A stretch of DNA of 64,000 nt from contig CANMPD010000014.1 in the NCBI GenBank assembly GCA_947499635.1, positions 1 through 64,000 of the forward strand. Direction: 5' to 3'. Positions 33,531-42,211 of this stretch are shown in pieces. The DNA comes from an uncultured Paracoccaceae bacterium (GTDB lineage: Bacteria; Pseudomonadota; Alphaproteobacteria; Rhodobacterales; Rhodobacteraceae). A program made the translations under genes and the position numbers. Under the pieces are notes generated by a model. The model was not told the origin of the DNA. It worked only from the letters and a program-made list of their open reading frames with translations, and ran no database searches. Every line of letters begins with the position of its first letter. The stretch's first letter is position 1.

Positions 33531-34019
33531 AATTTGACCTCCTCTTGCTGGCTTATCAATCTGTCTGATAGCCATCCAAGTTTGATCAATTATTGGGCCT
33601 GAATATAACGCGGGCCTCTGATCCGGTAGAAACCGATTAGTTACGCATAAATTGTACATACATCGTTGTTAGACAGGCCGAATAAAGAGTAGCCGACCAC
33701 AGTTTGAAGACACCATAGCCCAATATTGCATCCCGTAATGCTGCACCTGCACATCATGTGCTACAAAAATCGCCAAACGCGTAAAAATTTAAATGATTTT
33801 GAGTCAAAGCCATAAAACAAATATACAAATAACAGTGAACATGATAGGTAAGGTAGTATGATACGAATATTTTGTGACCTCCATCACACCTCCTGCTAAT
33901 TTATATTTTGCTTGTAAAGTTAAGGACTTATCAGAGTTCTCCGCTTTCTTGGCTTTTAGTTCTAACCCTGTTGCATCTACGTCTTGCAGCCTATGAAACA
34001 CTCCCGAGGTTCAACGCTC
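33531..34019. other. AT-rich spacer upstream of the initiating transferase
   Basis: No gene is supported on the plus strand. It probably holds the promoter of the ExoY-like gene at 34020. I saw no clear operator or terminator. Confidence 0.4.
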
Positions 34020-34727
34020 ATGACCTTACGATTTGATCCAAATTATCACGCTATCCCTGCAGAATCGGCGGATTTCCCCGCTTTGAGTCAGACTAATGTT
34101 CAGCGCACTTCGCGGCGTCGCAGCATCTACCGTCGGTGGGGTAAGCGCACGCTTGATATTACGCTGGTTTTGCTGGCCGCACCTCTTATCCTCCCTCTGT
34201 TACTGCCTGTGATTGCACTGGTTGCTATGGATGGCGGGCGTCCGTTTTATTCACAAATGCGTATTGGCCTGAATGGCAATTCTTATCGCATGTGGAAATT
34301 GCGTTCGATGGTGCATAACGCCGAAGAAAAACTTCAAGAATACATCGCAAGCAACCCCGCTGCCAAAGAAGAGTGGGATCGCGATCAAAAGCTTAAGCAA
34401 GACCCGCGCATCACAAAAATGGGTCGCTTTATCCGCAAAACATCCATGGATGAACTGCCTCAGCTTTGGAACGTCCTCATGGGCGAGATGAGCATTGTGG
34501 GTCCACGTCCTATGATGGAAAACCAACGCAGCCTTTATCCAGGCAAGCATTACTTTGCAGTTCGCCCTGGCATCACAGGTCCTTGGCAAGTATCTGCACG
34601 CAATGAAAGCACATTTGCAGAGCGCGCCCATTACGACACCAGCTATAACCGTGGCCTGTCGTTCCGCGAAGATCTGCGCCTGATTGCGGCAACTGTATCT
34701 GTTGTATTCAAAGGCAGCGGTCACTGA
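34020..34727 (+). CDS. ExoY-like undecaprenyl-phosphate sugar-1-phosphate transferase
   Basis: This 235-residue protein is an initiating phosphoglycosyl transferase. It has a basic N-terminus, one membrane segment (about residues 43-68, TLDITLVLLAAPLILPLLLP) and the bacterial sugar transferase core: GGRPFYSQMRIG, MWKLRSM, the RFIRKTSMDELPQLWNVL segment with the catalytic Asp-Glu pair, and IVGPRP. It transfers a hexose-1-phosphate from a UDP-sugar to undecaprenyl phosphate, starting the repeat unit. The ATG at 34020 has GAGG upstream; ATG 33993 and TTG 33984 are less likely. A T-run terminator follows 33 bp after the stop, so the gene is probably monocistronic. Confidence 0.9.
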   Translation: MTLRFDPNYHAIPAESADFPALSQTNVQRTSRRRSIYRRWGKRTLDITLVLLAAPLILPLLLPVIALVAMDGGRPFYSQMRIGLNGNSYRMWKLRSMVHNAEEKLQEYIASNPAAKEEWDRDQKLKQDPRITKMGRFIRKTSMDELPQLWNVLMGEMSIVGPRPMMENQRSLYPGKHYFAVRPGITGPWQVSARNESTFAERAHYDTSYNRGLSFREDLRLIAATVSVVFKGSGH

Positions 34728-34756
34728 AGCTTCGCTGCCCAATAAGACTGTTTTTA

Positions 34757-34787
34757 AAAGACCGCGCCGTTTTGCGCGGTTTTTTTA
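34757..34787 (+). terminator. Rho-independent terminator after the ExoY-like gene
   Basis: ACCGCGC (34761-34767) pairs with GCGCGGT (34774-34780), extended by flanking A and T bases, and is followed by a run of seven T. It also lies just after the stop of the convergent GT4 gene. Confidence 0.88.
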
Positions 34788-34800
34788 TGGATCACAAGAT

Positions 34801-36045
34801 TTACAGCCGGATTGGATCTAAATGCGGCACCAGCGCATTTATCTGTGCAATATGTTCGGGCAGACAGCGTGTCAGAAAATCATACGTTTCCACCACATGT
34901 TGACGCGCATTGAGGCCAAGGTGCGCAAAATCCTGCGGACGCGCAAGAATATCGCTCACTTGAGCAGCCAATGCGCTGGGGTCAAAGAAATCCACCAACA
35001 TACCGGTTTCTCCGTGGGTCACAGCCTCGCGTACCGGAGCGACATCTGCTGCCACAATGGTGGCCTGCATCGCCATTGCCTCAAGCAAAGACCAGCTTAG
35101 AACGAAAGGCATCGTCAGATAGATGTGACACCGGCTCAGCTGGATAATGCGACACAGATCCGCATATGGGACGCGGCCCAAGAAATGCACACGGCTCCAG
35201 TCAACACGATCCCCAAGTTCCGTCTCCATCTCTCCACGCAAACCACCCGGATGATCGCTGTCGCGACCATAGGAGACCTCATTCCCACCAATCATCAAAA
35301 TACGCGCGTTGGGACGGGCGGCTTGAATCTCGGGCAGGGCGCGCATCATGATGTGAAACCCACGGGCACGTTCCATATTGCGGGCAATATAGGTCACCAC
35401 CTCATCATCGCGGGTCAAAGGGGCATCTAGACGGCCAAGTTCCACCGAAACATCCCCATTCGGGCCTAGCTTGTCGGTGCGGATGCCATCATGGCAGACA
35501 TACATGTGATTGTGAAACAGTTTGGGAAACCGATCGCGTTGCCAATAGGTGGGGGCGTGACCTATGTCGACCACCGGCATATTCAAACATGGCACGACAT
35601 TGCGGGCCCGGTTGAAATATGCGGAATGTGCGCTCAGAGGTTCTTCTTGGTCAAAGCCAACCATGCCGCCGGTCATATTATAATAATATTCAAAAAAACC
35701 GATGATCGGCACGTCGGGCCATAGATCTTTGAGAAAGGACATCTCGCCCCACCCCGTATGCCCGAGGATGATATCTGGGCGAAACCCTGTGTCACGCGCA
35801 TAGGTTTGCAGCGCCCGCACTGCGCCAAATCCTGCGCCTGCGGCCGTTTCCCAATCTTTGGACAAACCAAAAGCCTGCGCATCTGGTTTGTGAAACGGCT
35901 TATACGTCAACCGCGTCACACCGGAAATATCGGGACCTTGGCGTTGGGTCAGGAACACCAATTCATGTAAGTTTTGCCCAACCAGAAACTGGATTAATTC
36001 GCGGTACTGGCCGGGCATATTTTGATGAACAAAAAGGATCTTCAT
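34801..36045 (-). CDS. GT4 family glycosyltransferase
   Basis: This 414-residue GT-B enzyme begins MKILFVHQNMPGQYREL and has the nucleotide-sugar-binding C-terminal half with VTYIARNMERARGFHIMMRA (about residues 219-238), ILMIGGNEVSYG and the GT4 acid segment SWSLLEAMAMQATIVAADVAPV (about residues 328-349) with its Glu. It lies 6 bp after rfbA in the same orientation, the last gene of the rfbCBDA group, so it may transfer rhamnose or a sugar added next to it. This type of protein, with its long N-terminal domain, is common in alphaproteobacterial polysaccharide loci. Start and end are clear. Confidence 0.85.
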   Translation of the reverse strand: MKILFVHQNMPGQYRELIQFLVGQNLHELVFLTQRQGPDISGVTRLTYKPFHKPDAQAFGLSKDWETAAGAGFGAVRALQTYARDTGFRPDIILGHTGWGEMSFLKDLWPDVPIIGFFEYYYNMTGGMVGFDQEEPLSAHSAYFNRARNVVPCLNMPVVDIGHAPTYWQRDRFPKLFHNHMYVCHDGIRTDKLGPNGDVSVELGRLDAPLTRDDEVVTYIARNMERARGFHIMMRALPEIQAARPNARILMIGGNEVSYGRDSDHPGGLRGEMETELGDRVDWSRVHFLGRVPYADLCRIIQLSRCHIYLTMPFVLSWSLLEAMAMQATIVAADVAPVREAVTHGETGMLVDFFDPSALAAQVSDILARPQDFAHLGLNARQHVVETYDFLTRCLPEHIAQINALVPHLDPIRL

Positions 36046-36051
36046 CCGGAG

Positions 36052-36927
36052 TTACTTCACCAAGCCTTTGAGATACTTACCATATTCGTTTTTCTTAAGC
36101 ATCTCTGCGCGCTTTGCCAAATCTGCATCAGAAATCCAACCCTGCTCATAGGCAATTTCCTCAAGGCAGCCGGTTTGCAGACCCTGACGGGTGGTGAGGG
36201 TTCGCACAAAATTACCTGCATCCAACAGTGAGGCATGGGTCCCAGTATCAAGCCAAGCATAACCGCGGCCCATAGTCTCCACCGACAATGTGCCATCATC
36301 AAGATACATCTGCAAAAGATCCGTGATCTCCAGCTCGCCGCGCGGTGACGCTTTGACCGCTTTGGCACGTTCTGGCGCGGTGGAGTCCAGAAAATACAAT
36401 CCCGTGACCGCATAGTTTGACGGCGGCACCTCGGGTTTCTCGATAATTTCGCGCGCTTTGCCGTCGGCGTCAAAATCCACCACACCGTAACGTTCTGGAT
36501 CGGCCACGTGATAGCCAAACACTGTGCCGCCAACCTCTTTGCTGTCCGCGGCGGCCAGAATATCCGGCAGACCGTGCCCAAAGAAGATGTTATCACCCAG
36601 AACCAGTGCCGAGGGCGCGCCGTCCAGAAAGTCTTCGGCCAGAATGAACGCTTGCGCCAGACCGTCCGGCGAAGGCTGCACAACATAGGTCAGCGCCACA
36701 CCCCATTGGCTGCCATCACCCAAAGTCCGTTTGAACTGGTCTTGGTCCTGCGGCGTGGTGATGATGCAAATCTCACGGATGCCTGCCAGCATCAACACCG
36801 AAATCGGATAGTAGATCATGGGCTTGTCATAGATCGGCAGCAGCTGTTTCGACACGCCCATGGTGATCGGATAAAGCCGCGTGCCAGAGCCGCCGGCCAG
36901 AATAATACCTTTACGCTGCGTGCTCAT
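36052..36927 (-). CDS. rfbA: Glucose-1-phosphate thymidylyltransferase
   Basis: This 291-residue nucleotidyltransferase has the signature [20 protein letters not shown] (about residues 9-28), VLGDNIFFG (about 108-116) and [13 protein letters not shown] in the late part. It joins dTTP and glucose-1-phosphate, the first step to dTDP-L-rhamnose. Its length is standard for RmlA. Its start overlaps the stop of rfbD by 4 bp, and it forms with rfbC, rfbB and rfbD a complete minus-strand rhamnose operon. Confidence 0.95.
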   Translation of the reverse strand: MSTQRKGIILAGGSGTRLYPITMGVSKQLLPIYDKPMIYYPISVLMLAGIREICIITTPQDQDQFKRTLGDGSQWGVALTYVVQPSPDGLAQAFILAEDFLDGAPSALVLGDNIFFGHGLPDILAAADSKEVGGTVFGYHVADPERYGVVDFDADGKAREIIEKPEVPPSNYAVTGLYFLDSTAPERAKAVKASPRGELEITDLLQMYLDDGTLSVETMGRGYAWLDTGTHASLLDAGNFVRTLTTRQGLQTGCLEEIAYEQGWISDADLAKRAEMLKKNEYGKYLKGLVK

Positions 36928-37784
36928 GCGGTCTCTCCCAAATCTTTTAAAATAACGGCCAGACTGCGGGTCCAGTCAGGCTGTGCAATGCCAAAAACAG
37001 TCTCTAATGTTGAGCAATCCAGCCGCGAATTCAGCGGACGTGCTGCCGGCGTCGGATAATCCGTGGTTGGAATATCGACCACCTCGCAGGTCAAATGCGC
37101 CTGTGCAAAGATCTCGCGGGCGAAATCAGCCCAGCTTGCCAAAGGGGCGCCTTGGAAATGATAAATGCCGGATTTGTCCGGCGCATCCATCAACTGCTTG
37201 GCGATGCTAAGACAGGCAAGCGCCAGATCCCGTGCCGGTGTTGGCGCGCCGATTTGATCAGCAATAATCGTCAACTTGTCACGATCCGCACCGAGGCGCA
37301 GCATGGTTTTGATAAAGTTATTGCCATGGGCCGAAACCACCCAAGAGGTGCGCAAAATGGCATAAGCTCCTCCTGCGGCAACCACCGCCTCGTCGCCCGC
37401 CAGCTTTGTCCGCCCATAGGCGTTGATCGGGGCGGTTGGCGCATCTGTTGACCAAGGTTCTGTACCGGTGCCGTCATACACATAATCGGTTGAGACATGC
37501 ACAAAGGGCAGGCCACGTTCGGCGGCTGCTTTGGCCAGGGCCGCAGGGGTTGTGGCATTAACCAACAAGGCCACCGCCTCGTCCTCTTCGGCCTTATCGA
37601 CCGCCGTGTAAGCTACCGCATTGATCACCGCATCGGCGTCGGTTTTGCGGATCCATTCGGCACAGGCCTCAGGGTTGGTGAAATCCGCATCCTCAAGCCC
37701 GCGCATCTCAAGGGTGATATCCCCGGCTTGCAGTTGTAATTCCTGACCCAATTGGCCAATTTCGCCAAAGACGAGAAGTTTCAT
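36924..37784 (-). CDS. rfbD: dTDP-4-dehydrorhamnose reductase
   Basis: This 286-residue extended short-chain dehydrogenase begins [16 protein letters not shown] with a GxxGxxG cofactor motif (GEIGQLG, less usual than GANGQLG). It carries [11 protein letters not shown], the catalytic [12 protein letters not shown] (Tyr and Lys, about residues 130-141) and the [13 protein letters not shown] segment of RmlD. It makes the last reduction to dTDP-L-rhamnose. The ATG at 37784 was preferred over an upstream frame extension because the fold starts there. It lies 10 bp after rfbB and overlaps rfbA by 4 bp. Confidence 0.94.
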   Translation of the reverse strand: MKLLVFGEIGQLGQELQLQAGDITLEMRGLEDADFTNPEACAEWIRKTDADAVINAVAYTAVDKAEEDEAVALLVNATTPAALAKAAAERGLPFVHVSTDYVYDGTGTEPWSTDAPTAPINAYGRTKLAGDEAVVAAGGAYAILRTSWVVSAHGNNFIKTMLRLGADRDKLTIIADQIGAPTPARDLALACLSIAKQLMDAPDKSGIYHFQGAPLASWADFAREIFAQAHLTCEVVDIPTTDYPTPAARPLNSRLDCSTLETVFGIAQPDWTRSLAVILKDLGETA

Positions 37785-37794
37785 ATCAAATCCC

Positions 37795-38856
37795 CTATGC
37801 TTTGGATTTTGGGCTTGTGCCCAGACGTTCGCCCACACCTTGGCGTGCTTGCAGCGGTTTCCACCAGCTCTCGTTGTCCAGATACCATTGCACGGTTTTC
37901 GCCAGCCCTTCTTCGACGGTCACAGAAGGCCGCCAGCCCAGCTCGTCTCGGATACGGGTGGGGTCGATCGCATAACGTGCATCATGGCCCGGACGATCCG
38001 TTACAAAGGTGATTTGATCCGCGTAAGACCCCGCCGCTTTGGGCTGTTTCTCGTCTAAAATCGCGCAAAGGGTTTTCACCAGCTCAAGGTTGGTGCGCTC
38101 GTTCTCGCCACCGATGTTATAGCTGCGGCCCAATGCGCCTTTTTGCAGCACCAACAACAGCGCGTCGGCGTGATCTTCGACGTATAGCCAATCGCGAATG
38201 TTAGACCCGTCTCCATAGATCGGCAGATCCTTGCCCGCCAACGCGTTCAAGATCACCACGGGGATCAGTTTTTCAGGGAAGTGGAAGGGGCCATAGTTGT
38301 TTGAGCAATTCGTCAGCACCACTGGCAGGCCATAGGTCTCGGCCCAGGCGCGGACCAAGTGATCACTGGCCGCCTTGGACGCCGAATAGGGCGAACGCGG
38401 ATCATAGCCCGTGTCTTCGGTGAACATCACGTCTGGGTCATTGGGCAAAGAGCCATAGACCTCATCTGTCGAGATATGGTGAAAGCGAAACCCCGCAGGC
38501 TTGCCTGCATCCAGCCAATATTTGCGTGCGGCTTCCAGCATATTAAACGTGCCGGTGATATTGGTTTCGACAAAATCAGACGGCCCGTCAATCGAACGAT
38601 CTACATGACTTTCTGCTGCCAGATGCATCACTGTATCCGGGGCATGTTTGGCAAAAACAGTGTCTAATGCGGCACGATCGCGAATATCAGCCTGTTCAAA
38701 CGCATAAAGCGGGCTGTCTGCGACAGAGGCCACATTGGCTTCGCAAGCCGCATAGGTCAACGCATCTAGGTTGACAACCTCATGGCCGGCCGCAACCGCC
38801 TGACGCACCACAGCAGAGCCGATAAAGCCTGCGCCGCCTGTAATAAGAATTTTCAT
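37795..38856 (-). CDS. rfbB: dTDP-glucose 4,6-dehydratase
   Basis: This 353-residue enzyme begins [19 protein letters not shown] (the NAD motif) and has the dehydratase signature [11 protein letters not shown] (about residues 131-141), the catalytic [15 protein letters not shown] and [17 protein letters not shown]. It forms dTDP-4-keto-6-deoxyglucose. Its length and motifs are standard for RmlB. It lies 15 bp after rfbC and 10 bp before rfbD in one operon. Confidence 0.96.
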   Translation of the reverse strand: MKILITGGAGFIGSAVVRQAVAAGHEVVNLDALTYAACEANVASVADSPLYAFEQADIRDRAALDTVFAKHAPDTVMHLAAESHVDRSIDGPSDFVETNITGTFNMLEAARKYWLDAGKPAGFRFHHISTDEVYGSLPNDPDVMFTEDTGYDPRSPYSASKAASDHLVRAWAETYGLPVVLTNCSNNYGPFHFPEKLIPVVILNALAGKDLPIYGDGSNIRDWLYVEDHADALLLVLQKGALGRSYNIGGENERTNLELVKTLCAILDEKQPKAAGSYADQITFVTDRPGHDARYAIDPTRIRDELGWRPSVTVEEGLAKTVQWYLDNESWWKPLQARQGVGERLGTSPKSKA

Positions 38857-38871
38857 AACGCATCGCCTCTC

Positions 38872-39432
38872 TTAAGCGGAATAGGTAAAGGGGCTGTCAA
38901 ACGCCGCCAGCGTCTGCGCCTTATCGTCTTTTTCAGAAATTGCCGGTGTGATGCCGTCCAGCGGCCAGTCGATACCACAGCTGTCCCATTTCACCGCGCC
39001 ATCACATTCAGGCGCATAGTGATCGGTGCATTTATAAATGATCTCGCTGTCGGGTTCGAGCGTCATGAACCCGTGCAAAAATCCCCCGGGGATCCACAGC
39101 TGCACACCGTTCTCAAACGACAACTCAGCTCCAAACCATTTCCCAAAACTGGGTGAACCTTTGCGCACATCCACAGCCACATCATAAATCTTACCACGGC
39201 CGCAGCGCACAAGCTTGCCCTGTGCATGCGGTGGAGATTGAAAATGCAAGCCCCGAACCGTGCCAACCTCGCTTGAGAGCGAGTGATTGTCCTGCACAAA
39301 TTCAGGCAAATGAACACCAGCCTGTTCAAATTTGCTTTTGTTCCAGCTCTCAGAGAAAAAACCACGATGATCCCCGAAACGTGGCGGCGTGATCATCAAA
39401 ACATCAATCAGCGGGGTCTTTTCAATCTGCAT
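38872..39432 (-). CDS. rfbC: dTDP-4-dehydrorhamnose 3,5-epimerase
   Basis: This 186-residue cupin has the RmlC pattern: FGDHRGFFSESWNKSKFEQA (about residues 19-38), VRGLHFQSPPHAQGKLVRC with the catalytic His (about 59-77), VDVRKGSPSFGKW and WIPGGFLHGFMTL. It is the first gene of the minus-strand rfbCBDA operon, divergent from the epimerase gene at 39690 across 257 bp. That spacer should contain promoters for both directions; I did not find a clear operator. Confidence 0.95.
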   Translation of the reverse strand: MQIEKTPLIDVLMITPPRFGDHRGFFSESWNKSKFEQAGVHLPEFVQDNHSLSSEVGTVRGLHFQSPPHAQGKLVRCGRGKIYDVAVDVRKGSPSFGKWFGAELSFENGVQLWIPGGFLHGFMTLEPDSEIIYKCTDHYAPECDGAVKWDSCGIDWPLDGITPAISEKDDKAQTLAAFDSPFTYSA

Positions 39433-39689
39433 AATCTTCCTTTTCGACGGCCTAACGCCATCTGATAACTATAAAATCCGACCTACAAGACGGCGACCTC
39501 TTTATGGTCGGCTCTGCCATCTTGCAGATAAATTGAGCAACTTTCGCCACACGTACAGAACCTCTTAAATCGCTTAACAGACTGCGGTTTTTCTTCAAGT
39601 CTTTGTCAGCTATGGTCAAATAAGTTTAACAATATTGCGCAAAAGCCTGCTTGGGGATTACGCGTTTACCCGGAAGATAACAGATCAAT

Positions 39690-40655
39690 ATGACATTTAC
39701 AGATCAAGCTGCCCCATCACAGACCTCGGATCAAGCAGGGCGCTTTCAGTCTGGAATCAAGCCGCTGGTTATAGGGGCCAATGGGCGTATTGGGCTGCTG
39801 TTACAGCGATATTGGGGACGCAACGCCGCAGTTTGGCACAGTCGCGCACAACACATCGCTGACCCAGACCCCCGTTTTGTTCAATTTGACCCGCTTAAAA
39901 ACCCAGATGCGCTGTCTCAGGCCGCGCAACCACAGGGGCAGGCGCCGCGGCAAATTTTATGTCTGGCAGGACCTGTGCCGGGACGCCTGCCTGCACGGAT
40001 GCCCGCACGGGGCACCGACAACAACATGCAAGACCACGTCCGTTTGGGTCTTGCATGTGTGGCCGCCGCAGGTGTGGGGGCGCGGGTCTTTTTGGCCTCT
40101 TCGGCGGCAGTCTATGGTGCGCCCTCACAGGATGCGCCCCTGCACGAAAACACCCCCCTAGCCCCCCAGTCACCATACGGGCACGCCAAGAGTGAGATGG
40201 AAGCGCAAGCCATTGCGCTGGGGCACCAGCGGGGCGTCAAAGTGACGGTCCTACGCATCGGCAATATCGCGGGGTTTGATGCCATCTTAGGGGGCTGGCG
40301 GCCTGATTTCACATTGGATCAGTTCGCAAATGGTGACACCCCAAAGCGCAGCTATATCGGTGTGCAAACTCTGGCTGATGTTCTGGCGCATTTGATGCAG
40401 GAACCGGATCTGCCTGCGGTTTTGAATATTGCCCAGCCCAGCCCTGTGGCCATGGGAGCCTTGCTGCAAGCGGCAGCGCGACCTTATCGTTGCAAAGCTG
40501 CCGGCCCGAGCGCAATTGCAAATGTCACCCTTGACGTAACGCGCCTGGCAGGGTTTGTGCCACTCAAACCGGCCACGCCCGAGGATTTGGTACAAGACTG
40601 GCACCGCTATTGTGCTCAAATCCGCAATACGCCCCAAACAGAGATATCATTATGA
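39690..40655 (+). CDS. NAD-dependent epimerase/dehydratase family protein
   Basis: This 321-residue extended SDR has the cofactor motif VIGANGRIGLLLQRY (about residues 27-41), the SSAAVYGAPSQ strand and the catalytic YGHAKSEME (Tyr and Lys about 165-173). It is divergent from the well-known sugar epimerases, so its substrate is uncertain; a nucleotide sugar is likely. Its last 4 bp overlap the start of the initiating transferase at 40652 (ATGA), suggesting that this enzyme supplies the sugar that the transferase places on the lipid carrier. The start is an ATG at 39690 with no strong ribosome binding site. Confidence 0.82.
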   Translation: MTFTDQAAPSQTSDQAGRFQSGIKPLVIGANGRIGLLLQRYWGRNAAVWHSRAQHIADPDPRFVQFDPLKNPDALSQAAQPQGQAPRQILCLAGPVPGRLPARMPARGTDNNMQDHVRLGLACVAAAGVGARVFLASSAAVYGAPSQDAPLHENTPLAPQSPYGHAKSEMEAQAIALGHQRGVKVTVLRIGNIAGFDAILGGWRPDFTLDQFANGDTPKRSYIGVQTLADVLAHLMQEPDLPAVLNIAQPSPVAMGALLQAAARPYRCKAAGPSAIANVTLDVTRLAGFVPLKPATPEDLVQDWHRYCAQIRNTPQTEISL

Positions 40656-41260
40656 CCTGGGATAAACGCCTATTTGATTTGTTTTTTGTCACGCTTTTGA
40701 TCGTGGTTTTGGGACCAATCCTTTTGGTGCTCTTGCTGTGGTTACTGCTCAAAGAAGGACGGCCGGTGTTTTATGTCTCACAGCGGATGAAAGGCGTCGA
40801 CCAACCCTTTATGCTGTGGAAACTGCGCACCATGACCGTGACCGAGAGTGACAGCGGTGTCTCGGGCGGTGACAAAGCCGCGCGCATCACCAAAACCGGC
40901 GCTTGGTTGCGCGGGAAACGTTTGGATGAATTTCCCCAGCTTTGGAATATTCTCAAAGGTGATTTATCCTTTGTCGGCCCGCGCCCGCCGCTGCGCCAAT
41001 ATGTCGAAGCCCATCCCGAGATCTACGAACAGGTGCTAAAATCCCGCCCCGGCGTCACGGGCTTGGCCTCGATTAGCTATCACAAACATGAAACCGCCCT
41101 ACTGGAACGCTGCCAGACCGCCGCAGAGACCCATGATGTCTATTCGCGCATTTGCGTTCCTGCCAAAGCGCGGCTAGATCTGATTTATCAACGCCATCAG
41201 AATATGTGTTACGATTTTGACCTTGTGTTTCAAACCATTGGCAATTTATTCCGTCGCTAG
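40652..41260 (+). CDS. PglC/WcaJ-like initiating phosphoglycosyl transferase
   Basis: This 202-residue protein is a minimal monotopic phosphoglycosyl transferase. It has MTWDKRLFDLFFVTLLIVVL with one reentrant hydrophobic segment (about residues 8-32), EGRPVFYVSQRMKG, LWKLRTMT, the catalytic LRGKRLDEFPQLWNIL (Asp-Glu pair) and FVGPRPPLRQY. It transfers a sugar-1-phosphate to undecaprenyl phosphate. The ATG overlaps the epimerase stop by 4 bp. It is the second initiating transferase in the window, besides the ExoY-like one at 34020, so two repeat-unit systems may be encoded. The preferred sugar is likely the epimerase product, for example a galactose-type or deoxy-aminosugar. Confidence 0.9.
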   Translation: MTWDKRLFDLFFVTLLIVVLGPILLVLLLWLLLKEGRPVFYVSQRMKGVDQPFMLWKLRTMTVTESDSGVSGGDKAARITKTGAWLRGKRLDEFPQLWNILKGDLSFVGPRPPLRQYVEAHPEIYEQVLKSRPGVTGLASISYHKHETALLERCQTAAETHDVYSRICVPAKARLDLIYQRHQNMCYDFDLVFQTIGNLFRR

Positions 41261-41347
41261 CCAGCCAACAAAAGCGCGCCTCTCATCCCTTAGGGGCTTT
41301 GCAAAATCTAAATCTGCTTCTCCAAATTTCAGGAAGTATTCCAAGCC

Positions 41348-42094
41348 GTGTTATCAAAGCTGTTTCACCGCTTTCAGGCTCAAAGAGCCTTCTTACCCCC
41401 GCAGCCTGACCGCTCTTTAGCGGTGATAGGTGATCTGCATGGCTGTTACGACCTCTTGCAAAAGATGCTCGAACAGATCCCACAAGAGACCCAGATCGTC
41501 TTGGTCGGCGACTATATCGACCGGGGCCCCAACAGCGCACAAGTGTTGCGGTTTTTACACGCGTCCCCCAATTTGATTTGTCTCAAAGGCAATCACGAAG
41601 ACATGCTGCTGCGATTTCTAGAGGCCCCGACCCGCGAGGGCACGCGGTGGTTGAAACACGGTGGCACCCAAACACTGGCCTCCTTTGGGTTGAAACTGTC
41701 ACAGTTCACAGGCGTGAAAAAGACACAAGCCGAAGCCTTGCTAGAGTGTCGAAATGCGTTAACGAAAGAGATGGGGGCGGAGCTCGTCAACTGGCTGAAA
41801 TCCCTCCCGACCTCGCATTTCAACGGTAATATCTTCATCGCACATGCCGGAGCACATCCACAGGTACGTCTGGACAGACAAGATCCGCGACACTTGATCT
41901 GGGGGCATCCCAAATTCAACCAATTACGCCGTCGCGACGGAATTTGGGTCGCCCATGGCCATGTCATCCAAGATAGACCTGCTGCAGCAGCAGGGTGTAT
42001 CGCCATCGACACCGGAGCCTATGCCACAGGTGTGCTATCCGCCGCTTATATCGGCGCAAACGAAAACCTTCGCTTTTTGCAAGTGACCCTCTGA
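41348..42094 (+). CDS. PPP-family metallophosphoesterase (Ser/Thr phosphatase-like)
   Basis: This 248-residue protein has all PPP metal motifs: GDLHGCYD (about residues 28-35), GDYIDRGPNS (about 55-64), LKGNHEDML (about 81-89), a later IAHAGAHPQ and GHV. It hydrolyses phosphomonoesters and would act in the cytoplasm. The GTG at 41348 is preceded by AGGAAG, spaced somewhat widely. It lies between the second initiating transferase and manC. Phosphatases of this kind occur near exopolysaccharide genes in alphaproteobacteria and might reverse BY-kinase or other protein phosphorylation, but this is inference; a nucleotide or small-molecule substrate is equally possible. Confidence 0.85.
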   Translation: MLSKLFHRFQAQRAFLPPQPDRSLAVIGDLHGCYDLLQKMLEQIPQETQIVLVGDYIDRGPNSAQVLRFLHASPNLICLKGNHEDMLLRFLEAPTREGTRWLKHGGTQTLASFGLKLSQFTGVKKTQAEALLECRNALTKEMGAELVNWLKSLPTSHFNGNIFIAHAGAHPQVRLDRQDPRHLIWGHPKFNQLRRRDGIWVAHGHVIQDRPAAAAGCIAIDTGAYATGVLSAAYIGANENLRFLQVTL

Positions 42095-42211
42095 GGCGAG
42101 AGTGCAGTTCAGTCACATGCACAATATTTATGGTTTGGCAGTAGTCCTTGCATTGCCATAAAGGCTTAGATTACCTGATACACCATACAGTCTAAACGGA
42201 GACGTTCAGTA

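Noticed and set aside
33354-33659. 101-codon frame on the minus strand opposite the small gene at 33351
   Set aside because: It lacks a ribosome binding site and lies antisense to a frame with a very strong one; its composition does not suggest coding.
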